DNA from: an uncultured Planctomycetaceae bacterium
GTDB taxonomy: Bacteria > Planctomycetota > Planctomycetia > Pirellulales > Thermoguttaceae
Direction: 5' to 3'
Assembly: GCA_947307005.1 (NCBI GenBank)
Contig: CAMZHY010000044.1
Location: 1 to 13,365, forward strand
Length of the DNA: 13,365 nucleotides
Below are positions 1-6,440 of the stretch, piece by piece. Positions within the stretch are counted from its first letter, which is position 1; the number at the start of each line of letters is the position of its first letter. Under the pieces are notes generated by a model. That model was given only the letters and a program-made list of their open reading frames with translations, was not told the origin of the DNA and ran no database searches. The position numbers and the translations under genes were made by a program.

Positions 1-1
1 G

Positions 2-313
2 GATACGGAGACCGAGGAAAAGGAAATCAAGAATACCGGCGACACGCTCATCTGGCTCAAAGACGCGCTTCAGGAGAATTCCGACGACGTTTTAAACGAA
101 ATGCACCGTCGCCGCTCTCTTTATGTTGCAAATGCGAAGGATGAGCGCGATCAATATGTGAAGCTCATGTCTTCCGAGGGCTTCGATCCGATCGTTATCA
201 TTGCGATCGACGCGCAGCTTACTTTCTGGAGACGCGTTTACGAGCACCTCGTCAACATCGCCGAAGCGACGACCGACGGGGCGTCAAAGGACGAGAAAAA
301 GAAAAATCTGTGA
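2..313 (+). CDS. C-terminal part of an unrecognised protein (5' end outside window)
   Basis: The frame is open from base 2 to the TGA at 311-313, so at least 103 residues are present and the true start lies upstream of the window. An internal ATG at 101 has no clear ribosome binding site and is probably not the start. The peptide is hydrophilic and mostly helical in character, with one moderately hydrophobic stretch (DPIVIIAIDAQLTFW) and a lysine-rich tail (KDEKKKNL). There is no signal peptide, clear membrane helix or motif that I recognise in this part. It converges with the minus-strand lipoprotein gene. I cannot assign a function. Confidence 0.55.
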   Translation, partial: DTETEEKEIKNTGDTLIWLKDALQENSDDVLNEMHRRRSLYVANAKDERDQYVKLMSSEGFDPIVIIAIDAQLTFWRRVYEHLVNIAEATTDGASKDEKKKNL

Positions 314-360
314 GAAGAGGAAAACGGCGCGAAACGCCGCTAAGAAAAGAGGTTCGCCTA

Positions 361-398
361 TAAAAAACGGCGTCGCCCTCTTTAGAAGGACGACGCCG
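361..398 (-). terminator. Rho-independent terminator of the lipoprotein gene
   Basis: Perfect 8-bp stem CGGCGTCG (368-375) with CGACGCCG (391-398). On the minus strand it is followed at once by TTTTTTA (the A-run at 361-367). It lies about 37 bp downstream of the lipoprotein stop codon. A smaller GC stem at 325-329/335-339 lies nearby but has no T-run. Confidence 0.8.
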
Positions 399-434
399 CG
401 GCTAAAAAACAAAACGACGCGGATGTTTGGGACG

Positions 435-848
435 TCAGTCAACGAAATCGATCTTGAAATTCGCGTCTTTCTTCGAGACTTCAACGGTCATGTTTTCAGT
501 GCCGCCGAACTTGTATTTTTCCATCAGTTTCTTGTATTCGTCAGGAACGGGATTGACCTCGGGCGGGTCATTCCAATAGACGTGAACCACGTTCGTTCCC
601 GGTTTCGCGCCCTTTTGCGACGCGGTGTGAATCATCTCAAACTTGCCGCCTTCTTGGATTTTACCCATGCTGGGACGACTGCCGTCGGTAGGTTCAAGTT
701 GAACCGTAAAGCCGGTGGGGAGGGGATTTCCGTTATAAGTCGCAACGCCCGAGATCGGCACGAGCGAATAAGGAGCCTTCGGTTTGCAGCCGACGACCGC
801 GAGGGTCGCGCCGCACGCCATGGTTGCGAGAAAAGATCGTCTGTTCAT
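435..848 (-). CDS. Small lipoprotein, carboxypeptidase-regulatory/transthyretin-like fold
   Basis: A 137-residue protein with an N-terminal signal of lipoprotein type: NRRSFLATMACG, a hydrophobic core, and lipobox V-V-G-C with the acceptor at Cys21. The RRSFL start also resembles a twin-arginine motif. The mature part begins with ISGVATYNGNPLP-(T)G-F and continues with PTDGSRPSMGKIQEGGKFEM, the pattern of small beta-sandwich lipoproteins that are abundant in planctomycetes, often next to DUF1559 genes. No catalytic residues are evident; a role in the cell envelope is inferred. The ATG is preceded by GAGGA about 10 nt upstream. It lies 164 bp downstream of the DUF1559 gene on the same strand and ends just before a strong terminator, so the two probably form one unit, with the hairpin at 889-914 between them. 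Confidence 0.8.
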   Translation of the reverse strand: MNRRSFLATMACGATLAVVGCKPKAPYSLVPISGVATYNGNPLPTGFTVQLEPTDGSRPSMGKIQEGGKFEMIHTASQKGAKPGTNVVHVYWNDPPEVNPVPDEYKKLMEKYKFGGTENMTVEVSKKDANFKIDFVD

Positions 849-888
849 CTGTCAATTATCCTCACGAACGTTAGTTGAACGAAATCCG

Positions 889-914
889 TCCCGTCGCGTA
901 AAACAGCGACGGGA
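889..914 (-). other. Intergenic hairpin between DUF1559 and lipoprotein genes
   Basis: Perfect 9-bp inverted repeat TCCCGTCGC (889-897) / GCGACGGGA (906-914), loop GTAAAACA. On the minus strand it is followed by TTTCGTTC, only weakly T-rich. It may reduce read-through or stabilise the upstream transcript; it is not a textbook terminator. Confidence 0.45.
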
Positions 915-943
915 ACGGGGTGAAATTTTTGATCTGACGCGCC
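910..943 (-). promoter_or_regulatory. Upstream element shared with 3160-3193
   Basis: Minus-strand pattern CGGCGCG-N12-TTTCACCCCGTTCCCG, located 62 nt ahead of the lipoprotein start and touching the hairpin at 889-914. See the copy at 3160-3193. It lies within the DUF1559-lipoprotein intergenic region, so it could mark a second promoter for the lipoprotein or an RNA element. Confidence 0.4.
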
Positions 944-1012
944 GATCAACTTGCGAAGAGGAGGATTGACCTACGCTTCAGACGACAATGGAGCCGTTTC
1001 CAATCGCAACGA

Positions 1013-2065
1013 TCAGAACAGCCCCTCGCCGCCGCCCGACTTGGAGTCGCCCTGACCGGCGGGATAAGTCGCGCTGGCGCGCGTGAACGTCGCGGCGTAC
1101 GCGTTCCAGTCGCACGTTTCCGAGACGAAATGGACGGAGCAGTCCGCCATCGCCGCGTTGAGACCGCCCGGATGCATACTGCGCGGCGTGCGCGTGTCCT
1201 CATGATACGCCAAGCAGTTCGGTTCGATGTTTCTCACGCCCCAGTGCGTGTACATTCCATAACCGTCCGACCAGTGACCGACGGACATGAACGGGTTGGC
1301 GGCGAAGCTTTCTTTCGTGGCCCCGGGAAGCGTGACGCTTGAAAGTTCAAGCAGCATGAAGGTGTGAGACGTGCCGTCTTTAATCGTCGCGAGTTTCGCG
1401 CCGCTATTGCACCAGAAAAGTCCTTGGAACGGACCGCGCTGGTTGTTTTTATCGGCGGCGATAGGACCGACGCCGTCCGTCGTGGTGCGTTCCGGAAGTT
1501 CCGCCGCGCCGTTGACGCAGTAGTCTTTCTGAGAGCCCTTCGGCGCGATCGTATTGGCGGTCGTCGGGCAGACGAAGACCTCGGGAGCGTTCGAGCCGGC
1601 TTCCTTGTTGACTTCATCGCCGCACGTCGGGTTGCCCGTATTGTGTCCCCATTCGCTTGCGTGGACGCAGTAGTTTGTGTAAGCGCGCTTCGTGAAGTCG
1701 ATCGACGAATAGAGCGCGTTGCCTTCCACGTAAGGAAGAATAAACGCTGGCCAACCCATCATGCCGTGATAAGCGTTGCCGCCTTCGCAGGAAAGCCCCG
1801 AAGGCGTGAGCGGGTTCGCGCTGTTTCTCGCGCTGAAGTAAGTGTTTCCAGGCGGGAGACACTTGTTTGTGTCGTGATAGTTCTGCATGGCAAGCCCCAA
1901 GTTCTTGAGGTTGTTGGTGCATTGCATGCGTCTCGCCGCTTCGCGCGCCGCTTGAACGGCGGGCAGAAGAAGCCCGATAAGAATGCCGATGATCGCGATG
2001 ACGACGAGAAGTTCAACAAGCGTGAACCCTTTTCCTCGGCGACTTCCATGGAAAATAACGGACAT
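1013..2065 (-). CDS. DUF1559 prepilin-type protein
   Basis: A 350-residue member of the planctomycete DUF1559 family. The start is the ATG at 2063-2065: GAGGGG lies 7 nt upstream, whereas a TTG start 15 nt earlier would overlap that site. A basic leader (HGSRRGKG) ends at Gly13, followed by F14-T-L-V-E18 and a long hydrophobic helix, the signal for type IV prepilin peptidase with the usual Glu at +5. Then come A-A-R-E-A-A-R-R-M-Q-C-T-N-N and NYHD, family hallmarks. Near the C-terminus is H298-x9-D308, but the usual Gly after the Asp is Cys309. The mature protein has many cysteines, so disulfides are likely. The family is taken to be exported pseudopilins; the individual role is unknown. It shares an identical 40-residue N-terminal block with the second DUF1559 protein here, and probably heads a unit with the downstream lipoprotein. 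Confidence 0.92.
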   Translation of the reverse strand: MSVIFHGSRRGKGFTLVELLVVIAIIGILIGLLLPAVQAAREAARRMQCTNNLKNLGLAMQNYHDTNKCLPPGNTYFSARNSANPLTPSGLSCEGGNAYHGMMGWPAFILPYVEGNALYSSIDFTKRAYTNYCVHASEWGHNTGNPTCGDEVNKEAGSNAPEVFVCPTTANTIAPKGSQKDYCVNGAAELPERTTTDGVGPIAADKNNQRGPFQGLFWCNSGAKLATIKDGTSHTFMLLELSSVTLPGATKESFAANPFMSVGHWSDGYGMYTHWGVRNIEPNCLAYHEDTRTPRSMHPGGLNAAMADCSVHFVSETCDWNAYAATFTRASATYPAGQGDSKSGGGEGLF

Positions 2066-2184
2066 GATAAAGCCCCTCAAAAGAAGACGATCGTACGAAA
2101 AAGTCTTGCCAGCCGTCGACCGCCGGGCTAGAACGTCGCAAAATCGACCCCCGCCCTACGGACTGACAACTAAACATTTGTTTC

Positions 2185-2213
2185 TTTATAACATATCGAA
2201 TCGAGCGAGGCAA
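2185..2213 (-). promoter_or_regulatory. Promoter of the DUF1559-lipoprotein unit
   Basis: On the minus strand TTGCCT (complement of 2208-2213) and TATAAA (complement of 2185-2190) are separated by exactly 17 bp, a sigma-70-type arrangement. Transcription would begin near 2178 and leave a leader of about 113 nt. The leader can form small stems, for example AAGAC/GTCTT just upstream of the ribosome binding site; I recognise no known riboswitch in it. Confidence 0.6.
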
Positions 2214-2292
2214 GTTCGAGAGAATGTTTTTGGGTAAAAAGAGAGAAAAATCGGAAATCGCTGAAAGAAGAACGGCGCAATTGATTCAAACG

Positions 2293-2339
2293 TCAAGAGA
2301 AAACGCGGCGGCTCTTCAAATGGAGAATCCGCCGCGTTT
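2293..2339 (-). terminator. Rho-independent terminator of the DPF-motif membrane protein gene
   Basis: Perfect 11-bp stem AAACGCGGCGG (2301-2311) with CCGCCGCGTTT (2329-2339), loop of 17 nt. On the minus strand it runs into TTTTCTCTT. It lies about 60 bp past the stop codon of the gene at 2398-3096. The rest of the gap between this gene and the DUF1559 gene holds the DUF1559 promoter and leader and nothing else I can identify. Confidence 0.75.
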
Positions 2340-2397
2340 AGCGCGAATAGCGACAGGGAAGGAACGTTTCTCTCCGTCGTCAATTGTTCGGAACGCG

Positions 2398-3096
2398 TCA
2401 GCAGAAGCGCGTTTCAGACGCCTCGGAAGATAAAACCGTCGGCGCGGCGGAAACCTTCGAGGACGCGCTGCCGAAGTATTTCGCCTGTCCCGTCACGATG
2501 AAGAGAACGCTGACGACGCTAATGATCGCCGCAAGCGCCAGAAAAACGTCGAAAATCCCGACCGGACGCTGGCGCAGTAGCTTGAGGAGCAGCGCGGGAA
2601 CCGCGAGAATGATCAGACCGAGGACGTCGAGAACGATCAAATAGGTCGACGACGCGGACCCCGCCGTCATAAAAGCGACCGCGTTCGCGGCGACGAGCAG
2701 CGCGGCGAGGATTCCTCCGAGGAAGAAGATGGGCGCGGGAGACGCCGCGTAAGGACGTTTCGCCGCCTTCTCCTTCTTCGGTTTCGGTTCCTTGACGGTT
2801 TTTGTTTTCGGAAGTTTTTCCTTCTTCGCCTTTGGCGCTTTCGGAGCCTTTTCTTTCTTGGATTTCTTACCTTTCTTGCCGCCGACTTCGACGGGAGCCT
2901 CGAGCGGTTCCTGCGCTACGGAAGCCTCGGCGTCGCCGAAGGGATCGTTTTCGTTGGAAAAGCCCTCCAGCGAACCGAAGGGATCGTCGGACGCGCTCGC
3001 GCCTTCGGTTGACGCGAAGGGATCGGTTTCGGTCGCGGAACCGGCGTTAAGTTCGGCGAAGAAATCGTCGTCGGCGTTTGTGTTTTCGTCGGACAC
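2398..3096 (-). CDS. Unrecognised membrane protein: acidic DPF-repeat N-terminus, Lys-rich linker, three helices
   Basis: A 232-residue protein starting with GTG (3094-3096), with GGAGAG 6 nt upstream. Residues 1-70 are acidic and low-complexity and carry three DPF motifs at 25-27, 38-40 and 51-53, exactly 13 residues apart. Residues 73-114 are a Lys/Pro/Ala-rich basic linker (KKGKKSKKEK and similar). Three hydrophobic helices follow at about 121-143, 151-174 and 180-203, then a short Ser-rich tail ending in Cys. There is no signal peptide, so the long N-terminus probably lies in the cytoplasm, with the lysines next to helix 1 in accord with the positive-inside rule. I recognise no family; a scaffold or docking role for the repeated motifs is only a guess. 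It appears monocistronic, with its own terminator. Confidence 0.75.
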   Translation of the reverse strand: MSDENTNADDDFFAELNAGSATETDPFASTEGASASDDPFGSLEGFSNENDPFGDAEASVAQEPLEAPVEVGGKKGKKSKKEKAPKAPKAKKEKLPKTKTVKEPKPKKEKAAKRPYAASPAPIFFLGGILAALLVAANAVAFMTAGSASSTYLIVLDVLGLIILAVPALLLKLLRQRPVGIFDVFLALAAIISVVSVLFIVTGQAKYFGSASSKVSAAPTVLSSEASETRFC

Positions 3097-3159
3097 GGTC
3101 TGCTCTCCTAATCTTCCATAAGTCGTCGCCAGACAAAGACTAGTGACGACGAATATTCG

Positions 3160-3193
3160 CGGGAACGGCGTGAAAACGAGTTGAAATCGCGCC
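3160..3193 (-). promoter_or_regulatory. Upstream element shared with 910-943
   Basis: On the minus strand this reads CGGCGCG-N12-TTTCACGCCGTTCCCG. The same pattern, with one C/G difference and the same 12-nt gap, occurs at 910-943 upstream of the lipoprotein gene. Both copies end about 61-64 nt before a start codon and are followed by a hairpin. The function is unknown: it could be a protein-binding site or a structured leader element. Confidence 0.4.
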
Positions 3194-3215
3194 GTCTAGA
3201 ATAACTTTTACAGAG

Positions 3216-3221
3216 AGTATA
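3216..3221 (-). promoter_or_regulatory. Possible -10 hexamer for the DPF-motif membrane protein gene
   Basis: The minus strand reads TATACT here, inside an AT-rich block (3195-3302) that contrasts with the GC-rich surroundings. No good -35 hexamer lies at the usual distance, so an activator or a different sigma factor may be involved, or the call may be wrong. Transcription from here would give a leader of about 113 nt. Confidence 0.3.
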
Positions 3222-3308
3222 ACCATAAAAAACAAATTTTCTAGAATAAACTGTTTAATTAATTCGTATTTTATCTATTTTCTCTGTTTTATTTTTTTTA
3301 AAGAAGAC

Positions 3309-3336
3309 TTGTCCCGCGTCTTCTCTTGGGGATAAT
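3309..3336 (+). promoter_or_regulatory. Candidate promoter of the YkgJ-type gene, within an inverted repeat
   Basis: TTGTCC (3309-3314), 16 bp, GATAAT (3331-3336), 49 bp before the ATG at 3385. The -35 hexamer sits in the loop of a 7-bp inverted repeat, AGAAGAC (3302-3308) / GTCTTCT (3318-3324), which could serve as an operator. Confidence 0.4.
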
Positions 3337-3384
3337 CGACGGGTAGACGTTGATTATAGGTTGACGACAGAGGAGAGAAAGAAA

Positions 3385-3816
3385 ATGAGCGCGTTGAACG
3401 AGAACAAGCCGAGTCGTCCCAGAAAGCGCGACGTCGCGCCCGACAAATTATGCGAGTTTTGCAGCGGCAAGTGTTGTCGTTATATCGCTCTTCCAATCGA
3501 GAAACCGACGACTTACGGGGAATTTGACGAAATACGATGGTATCTGCTGCATGAAAAAACGAGCGTCTTCGTTGAGGACGGCTCGTGGTATCTTCTTATT
3601 CGCAACGTTTGCCGCGCGCTTGACGAAAACAACCGCTGTCGCGTTTATGAGACGCGTCCACAGATTTGCCGCGAGTATTCGACGGCGAAATGCGAATACG
3701 ACGACTTGTTTCTCTTCGAACAGTATTTTGAGACGCCCGAGCAAATCGAAGAGTATGCGAACGCGCTACTCGGACCGCGACCTGGCGACGGCTTTAGAAC
3801 ATCAAAGCCGCGATAG
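3385..3816 (+). CDS. YkgJ/UPF0153-type cysteine-cluster (zinc/iron-chelating) protein
   Basis: A 143-residue protein. The ATG at 3385 follows GAGGAGAG at 3371-3378; an upstream in-frame TTG at 3361 would overlap that site. The defining pattern is C23-x2-C26-x3-C30-C31 followed by C76, C85-R-V-Y-E-T-R-P-x2-C95-R-E-Y and C103, which matches the CxxCxxxCC family annotated as putative zinc- or iron-cluster binding proteins (PF03692). There is no signal peptide or membrane helix, so it is cytoplasmic. Its biochemical function is not established for most members. It stands alone between a divergent membrane protein gene and a convergent flavoprotein gene. Confidence 0.88.
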   Translation: MSALNENKPSRPRKRDVAPDKLCEFCSGKCCRYIALPIEKPTTYGEFDEIRWYLLHEKTSVFVEDGSWYLLIRNVCRALDENNRCRVYETRPQICREYSTAKCEYDDLFLFEQYFETPEQIEEYANALLGPRPGDGFRTSKPR

Positions 3817-3868
3817 TCGTCGGGGGCGTTCGGGAATTTTGTCGCAGATTGTCGACGTTTAAAACATC

Positions 3869-3916
3869 GCGGCGCGCCCCGAGTTGGGCGCGTCGTTGTA
3901 TGTTTTCTTTTACAAA
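3869..3916 (+). terminator. Terminator between convergent genes, possibly bidirectional
   Basis: Stem CGCGCCC (3873-3879) / GGGCGCG (3886-3892), extendable with wobble pairs to 3869/3896, loop CGAGTT. On the plus strand it is followed by TTGTATGTTTTCTTTT. On the minus strand it is followed by GATGTTTTAAA, so it may also end the flavoprotein transcript coming from the other side. Confidence 0.65.
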
Positions 3917-3926
3917 TAGACTCAGT

Positions 3927-4565
3927 TCAGCGAACGAAGTTGGTGAAAATCTCTTCGTCAGTGAATGGCGGAACGATTCCCGCTTCGCGACCGGCGCGAA
4001 GACATTTCATCGTGTAGACGATATTGCTTGCGAGATTGCGCAGCGTTAGGAGTCCTTCGGCGTCTTTAGGAACGTCGTCTTTTGTGAGCGCGTGAAAGAC
4101 GTTCCAATACGTGCTGCCAACCATGAGCATCTGAGCCAGTCCGTAGTATTTGTTCATAACGTCGAAGGAAGCGGTCGTTCCTGATCGTCGCGCGACGACG
4201 ATCGACGCGCATGGCTTGTGACGAAACGCCGCGTAACCGTCTCTTAAACGACTAGAGAAAAAGACGCGATCGAGAAAACTCAAAACGCGTCCCGTTGGAT
4301 GCGCGTAGTAGACGGGCGTTCCGAAGACAAAGGCGTCGGCGTCCGCAGCTTTGTCGACGAAGCTGTTAACTTCGTCGTTTCCAAAGACGCAACGTTTGAG
4401 CTCGACGCATTTTCCACAACCGACGCAGTCCATGACGGGTTTGGGACCGACCGTGACGATTTCCGTCTCGACATTTTCAGACGCGAATGTTTCAGCCATG
4501 ACGTCCAAACCTGCGCGCGTCGATCCGTTCGCGTTGCAACTTCCATTGAGCATTAAAACTTTCAC
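3927..4565 (-). CDS. Flavodoxin-fold/NADPH-dependent FMN reductase-type protein with iron-sulfur flavoprotein-like cysteines
   Basis: A 212-residue protein. The start is GTG (4563-4565), with AGGAGA 6 nt upstream. The N-terminal KVLMLNGSCNANGSTRAGL is a flavodoxin-like phosphate-binding loop. FGTPVYYAHPTGRVLSFLDR (residues 81-100) matches the second flavin-contact segment of the FMN_red family. C47-x2-C50-x2-C53-x5-C59 fits the compact CX2CX2CX4-7C motif known to bind a 4Fe-4S cluster in archaeal iron-sulfur flavoproteins. A soluble redox protein, reducing small molecules or passing electrons, is the likely role. It is the last gene of the TetR - aldo/keto reductase - flavoprotein operon, 59 bp after the reductase. 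Iron-sulfur binding is inferred; many relatives keep similar cysteines without proof of a cluster. Confidence 0.85.
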   Translation of the reverse strand: MKVLMLNGSCNANGSTRAGLDVMAETFASENVETEIVTVGPKPVMDCVGCGKCVELKRCVFGNDEVNSFVDKAADADAFVFGTPVYYAHPTGRVLSFLDRVFFSSRLRDGYAAFRHKPCASIVVARRSGTTASFDVMNKYYGLAQMLMVGSTYWNVFHALTKDDVPKDAEGLLTLRNLASNIVYTMKCLRAGREAGIVPPFTDEEIFTNFVR

Positions 4566-4624
4566 CGTTAATCTCCTAATATTTCTCGCGTTTTTTTATT
4601 TCATGCCGAAGTAGTTCCGTTCGC

Positions 4625-5617
4625 TCAGAAAGCCCCCGTCTTGACGTGGGGTTTGTACGGCGCTTCGAGCGCGGCGATTTCTTCAGGCGAGAGCGCGACG
4701 TCGAGCGCGGCGACCGCCTCTTCCACGTGCTTTACAGACGTGCAGCCGACGATAGGCGCCGTGATTTCATGCTTCGAGAACAACCACGCGAGCGCCTCTT
4801 GCGCCATCGAACGACCATGTTCGGCGGCGACTTTTTCAAGGTTGTCGACGACTGGTTTGTCAATCTCGTTTGTAGAATCCCAGACCATTGGCGAGACTCC
4901 GTCGACGGCGTTTCGGGCCGTCTTCGTTCCCCAAGGGTGGGCGCAACGCCCGCCCGCGAGAGGACTCCACGGGACGACCGCCATCTTACGGTCGCGGCAG
5001 AGGGGAAGAATTTCGCGTTCTTCTTCGCGATAAATGAGGTTGTACTGCGGTTGAAGCGAGACGAACTTTGTCCAGCCGTTGCGTTCGGCGAGCTGTTGCA
5101 TGCGTTCAAGCTGCCACGCGAAAATTGTCGACGCGCCGATATAACGCGCTTTTCCGCTTTTGACGACGTCGTGGAGCGCTTCAAGAATCTCTTCCATCGG
5201 CGTGTTCGGATCGAGTCGATGGATTTGATAAAGATCGACGTAATCCATTCCGAGACGCTTTAGGCTGTGATCGATTTCCGTCATGATGTTCTTGCGCGAA
5301 GAGCCGCCCCCGTTGGGACGACCCGGACGCATGTCGAAATGAACTTTCGTCGCGACGACGATTTCGTCCCTATTCAGACCGCAGTCGCGGATGAGGCGAC
5401 CGGTAATTTCTTCGCTACTGCCCATCTGATAGACGTTTGCCGTGTCGAAATAATTTATTCCAAGATCGACCGCCTTTTGAAAGATCGGCTTGGCGTCGTC
5501 GTAATCTCGCGCCCACGGAAAGACTCCGTTTTCATTCCCCGGTTTGCCGAAACTCATGCATCCGAGACAGATGCGCGAGACGTCCATACCTGTGTTTCCA
5601 AATTTTACGTATTGCAT
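4625..5617 (-). CDS. Aldo/keto reductase
   Basis: A 330-residue TIM-barrel NAD(P)H-dependent oxidoreductase of the aldo/keto reductase superfamily. The catalytic tetrad is visible as D58 (INYFDTANVY), Y63, K91 (VATKVHF) and H133 (YQIHRLD). LKRLGMDYVDLYQIH and the C-terminal IVGCTSVKHVEEAV segment, which lies in the cofactor-binding region, are also typical. Length is normal. The overall pattern is nearest to the YajO/AKR11-12 kind of bacterial enzyme, but the substrate cannot be told. The ATG (5615-5617) has AAGGAG 8 nt upstream. It begins 12 bp after the TetR stop codon, so both are almost certainly co-transcribed and this enzyme is probably induced when the regulator binds its ligand. Confidence 0.93.
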   Translation of the reverse strand: MQYVKFGNTGMDVSRICLGCMSFGKPGNENGVFPWARDYDDAKPIFQKAVDLGINYFDTANVYQMGSSEEITGRLIRDCGLNRDEIVVATKVHFDMRPGRPNGGGSSRKNIMTEIDHSLKRLGMDYVDLYQIHRLDPNTPMEEILEALHDVVKSGKARYIGASTIFAWQLERMQQLAERNGWTKFVSLQPQYNLIYREEEREILPLCRDRKMAVVPWSPLAGGRCAHPWGTKTARNAVDGVSPMVWDSTNEIDKPVVDNLEKVAAEHGRSMAQEALAWLFSKHEITAPIVGCTSVKHVEEAVAALDVALSPEEIAALEAPYKPHVKTGAF

Positions 5618-5629
5618 AGCGGTTGCTCC

Positions 5630-6232
5630 TTAAGCTAGAAAGGGCGCAAGAATGTCGTTTAAAAAGGTTTGACAGAATTCTCGCGTTCTCTGCGAAAAGC
5701 CATACTCGCCGTCGGAATCGACCCAGCATAGCATTTCGCCGTAGAGAACGTCGACGATCATGGTTGAAAGAGATTCCACAGGCGCGTCCGCTCGGAGTTC
5801 TCCGCGTTTAACGCCGTCTTCAAAAAGTTCTAACGTCAACGCGCGGTCGAGTTTGAGTTTGTCCTTTCCCGCGACGTTTCGGGCAAACTCCGGAACGGCG
5901 GAGTTCCGCACCCACTCTTGGCACAATTTAAGACCGCTTTTCTCAATTTGACTTGCAAACGTCCGCATGAAGAACGAAAGACGTTCCGTGAAGGTTCCGT
6001 CGCGTTTCATTGTCGTCGCGAGTAAATCCTGAAATTCCGCGTGACAGTTGAGTTCGTTGAGAATATCCTCTTTTCTTTTGAAATAGACGTAAAACGTGCC
6101 CTTTGCGACGCCGCTGGACGAACAAATCTCATCGACCGTCGTTCCCGCCAGTCCCTTTGCGAGCACGATGCGTCTTGCCGCGTCTACGAGTTTTCGCCGC
6201 GTTTCCTGCGCCGCCTGACGTCTGTTTGTCAT
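5630..6232 (-). CDS. TetR/AcrR-family transcriptional regulator
   Basis: A 200-residue protein with an N-terminal TetR DNA-binding domain: RRKLVDAARRIVLAKGLAGTT, then the helix-turn-helix at about 31-50 (TVDEICSSSGVAKGTFYVYF) followed by KRKEDIL. The C-terminal half is helical and variable and would bind a ligand and dimerise. The ATG (6230-6232) has GGAGGAG 5 nt upstream. It is the first gene of an operon with an aldo/keto reductase and a flavoprotein, and its promoter is covered by palindromic repeats, so autorepression of the whole operon is likely. The inducer is unknown; an electrophile, aldehyde or xenobiotic would fit the enzymes (inference). Confidence 0.93.
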   Translation of the reverse strand: MTNRRQAAQETRRKLVDAARRIVLAKGLAGTTVDEICSSSGVAKGTFYVYFKRKEDILNELNCHAEFQDLLATTMKRDGTFTERLSFFMRTFASQIEKSGLKLCQEWVRNSAVPEFARNVAGKDKLKLDRALTLELFEDGVKRGELRADAPVESLSTMIVDVLYGEMLCWVDSDGEYGFSQRTREFCQTFLNDILAPFLA

Positions 6233-6264
6233 GGAATCTCCTCCAAAGTTGAAGCGTTAAAGAC

Positions 6265-6292
6265 ATTGTATCAAGTGTTGACTCACAGTCAA
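6265..6292 (-). promoter_or_regulatory. Promoter of the TetR - aldo/keto reductase - flavoprotein operon
   Basis: On the minus strand TTGACT (complement of 6287-6292), 16 bp, TACAAT (complement of 6265-6270): close to the sigma-70 consensus. It lies 33 bp upstream of the TetR start codon. Confidence 0.75.
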
Positions 6293-6306
6293 TGACTGAC
6301 AGTCAA
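6278..6306. promoter_or_regulatory. Tandem palindromic operator for the TetR regulator
   Basis: Two abutting 14-bp units, TGACTCACAGTCAA (6279-6292) and TGACTGACAGTCAA (6293-6306). Each is a palindrome TGACT-N3-AGTCA; the first extends to TTGACT-CAC-AGTCAA (6278-6292). The first covers the -35 hexamer and part of the spacer of the operon promoter, so repressor binding would block RNA polymerase. Ascription to the adjacent TetR protein is inferred from position. Confidence 0.75.
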
Positions 6307-6322
6307 TGAAATTGGAATTTCA
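6307..6322. repeat. Third inverted repeat next to the tandem operator
   Basis: TGAAATT-GG-AATTTCA, perfect 7-bp arms with a 2-bp centre, directly abutting the tandem operator. It differs in sequence from the TGACT repeats and may bind another regulator or be incidental. Confidence 0.35.
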
Positions 6323-6440
6323 TTCCTTACGCGTTTAAACAGCGGAAATATGCGTATGAAAGAAGAAGACGCCTTTTCCTTTTTGTTACGATTCAAAGTA
6401 AGACGAAAAGATTGACGGTCTCTGAAATTCAACGTAAAAC

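Noticed and set aside
2066..2080. TTG start five codons earlier for the first DUF1559 protein
   Set aside because: The TTG overlaps the GAGGGG ribosome binding site that serves the ATG at 2063-2065.
1364..2131. Plus-strand open frame of 255 codons opposite the first DUF1559 gene
   Set aside because: Arg/Ala/Val-rich shadow of the prepilin-like gene on the other strand, with no family signature.
6278..6309. Start of a CRISPR-like or satellite repeat array
   Set aside because: Only two 14-bp units with no spacers; position on a promoter fits a tandem operator better.
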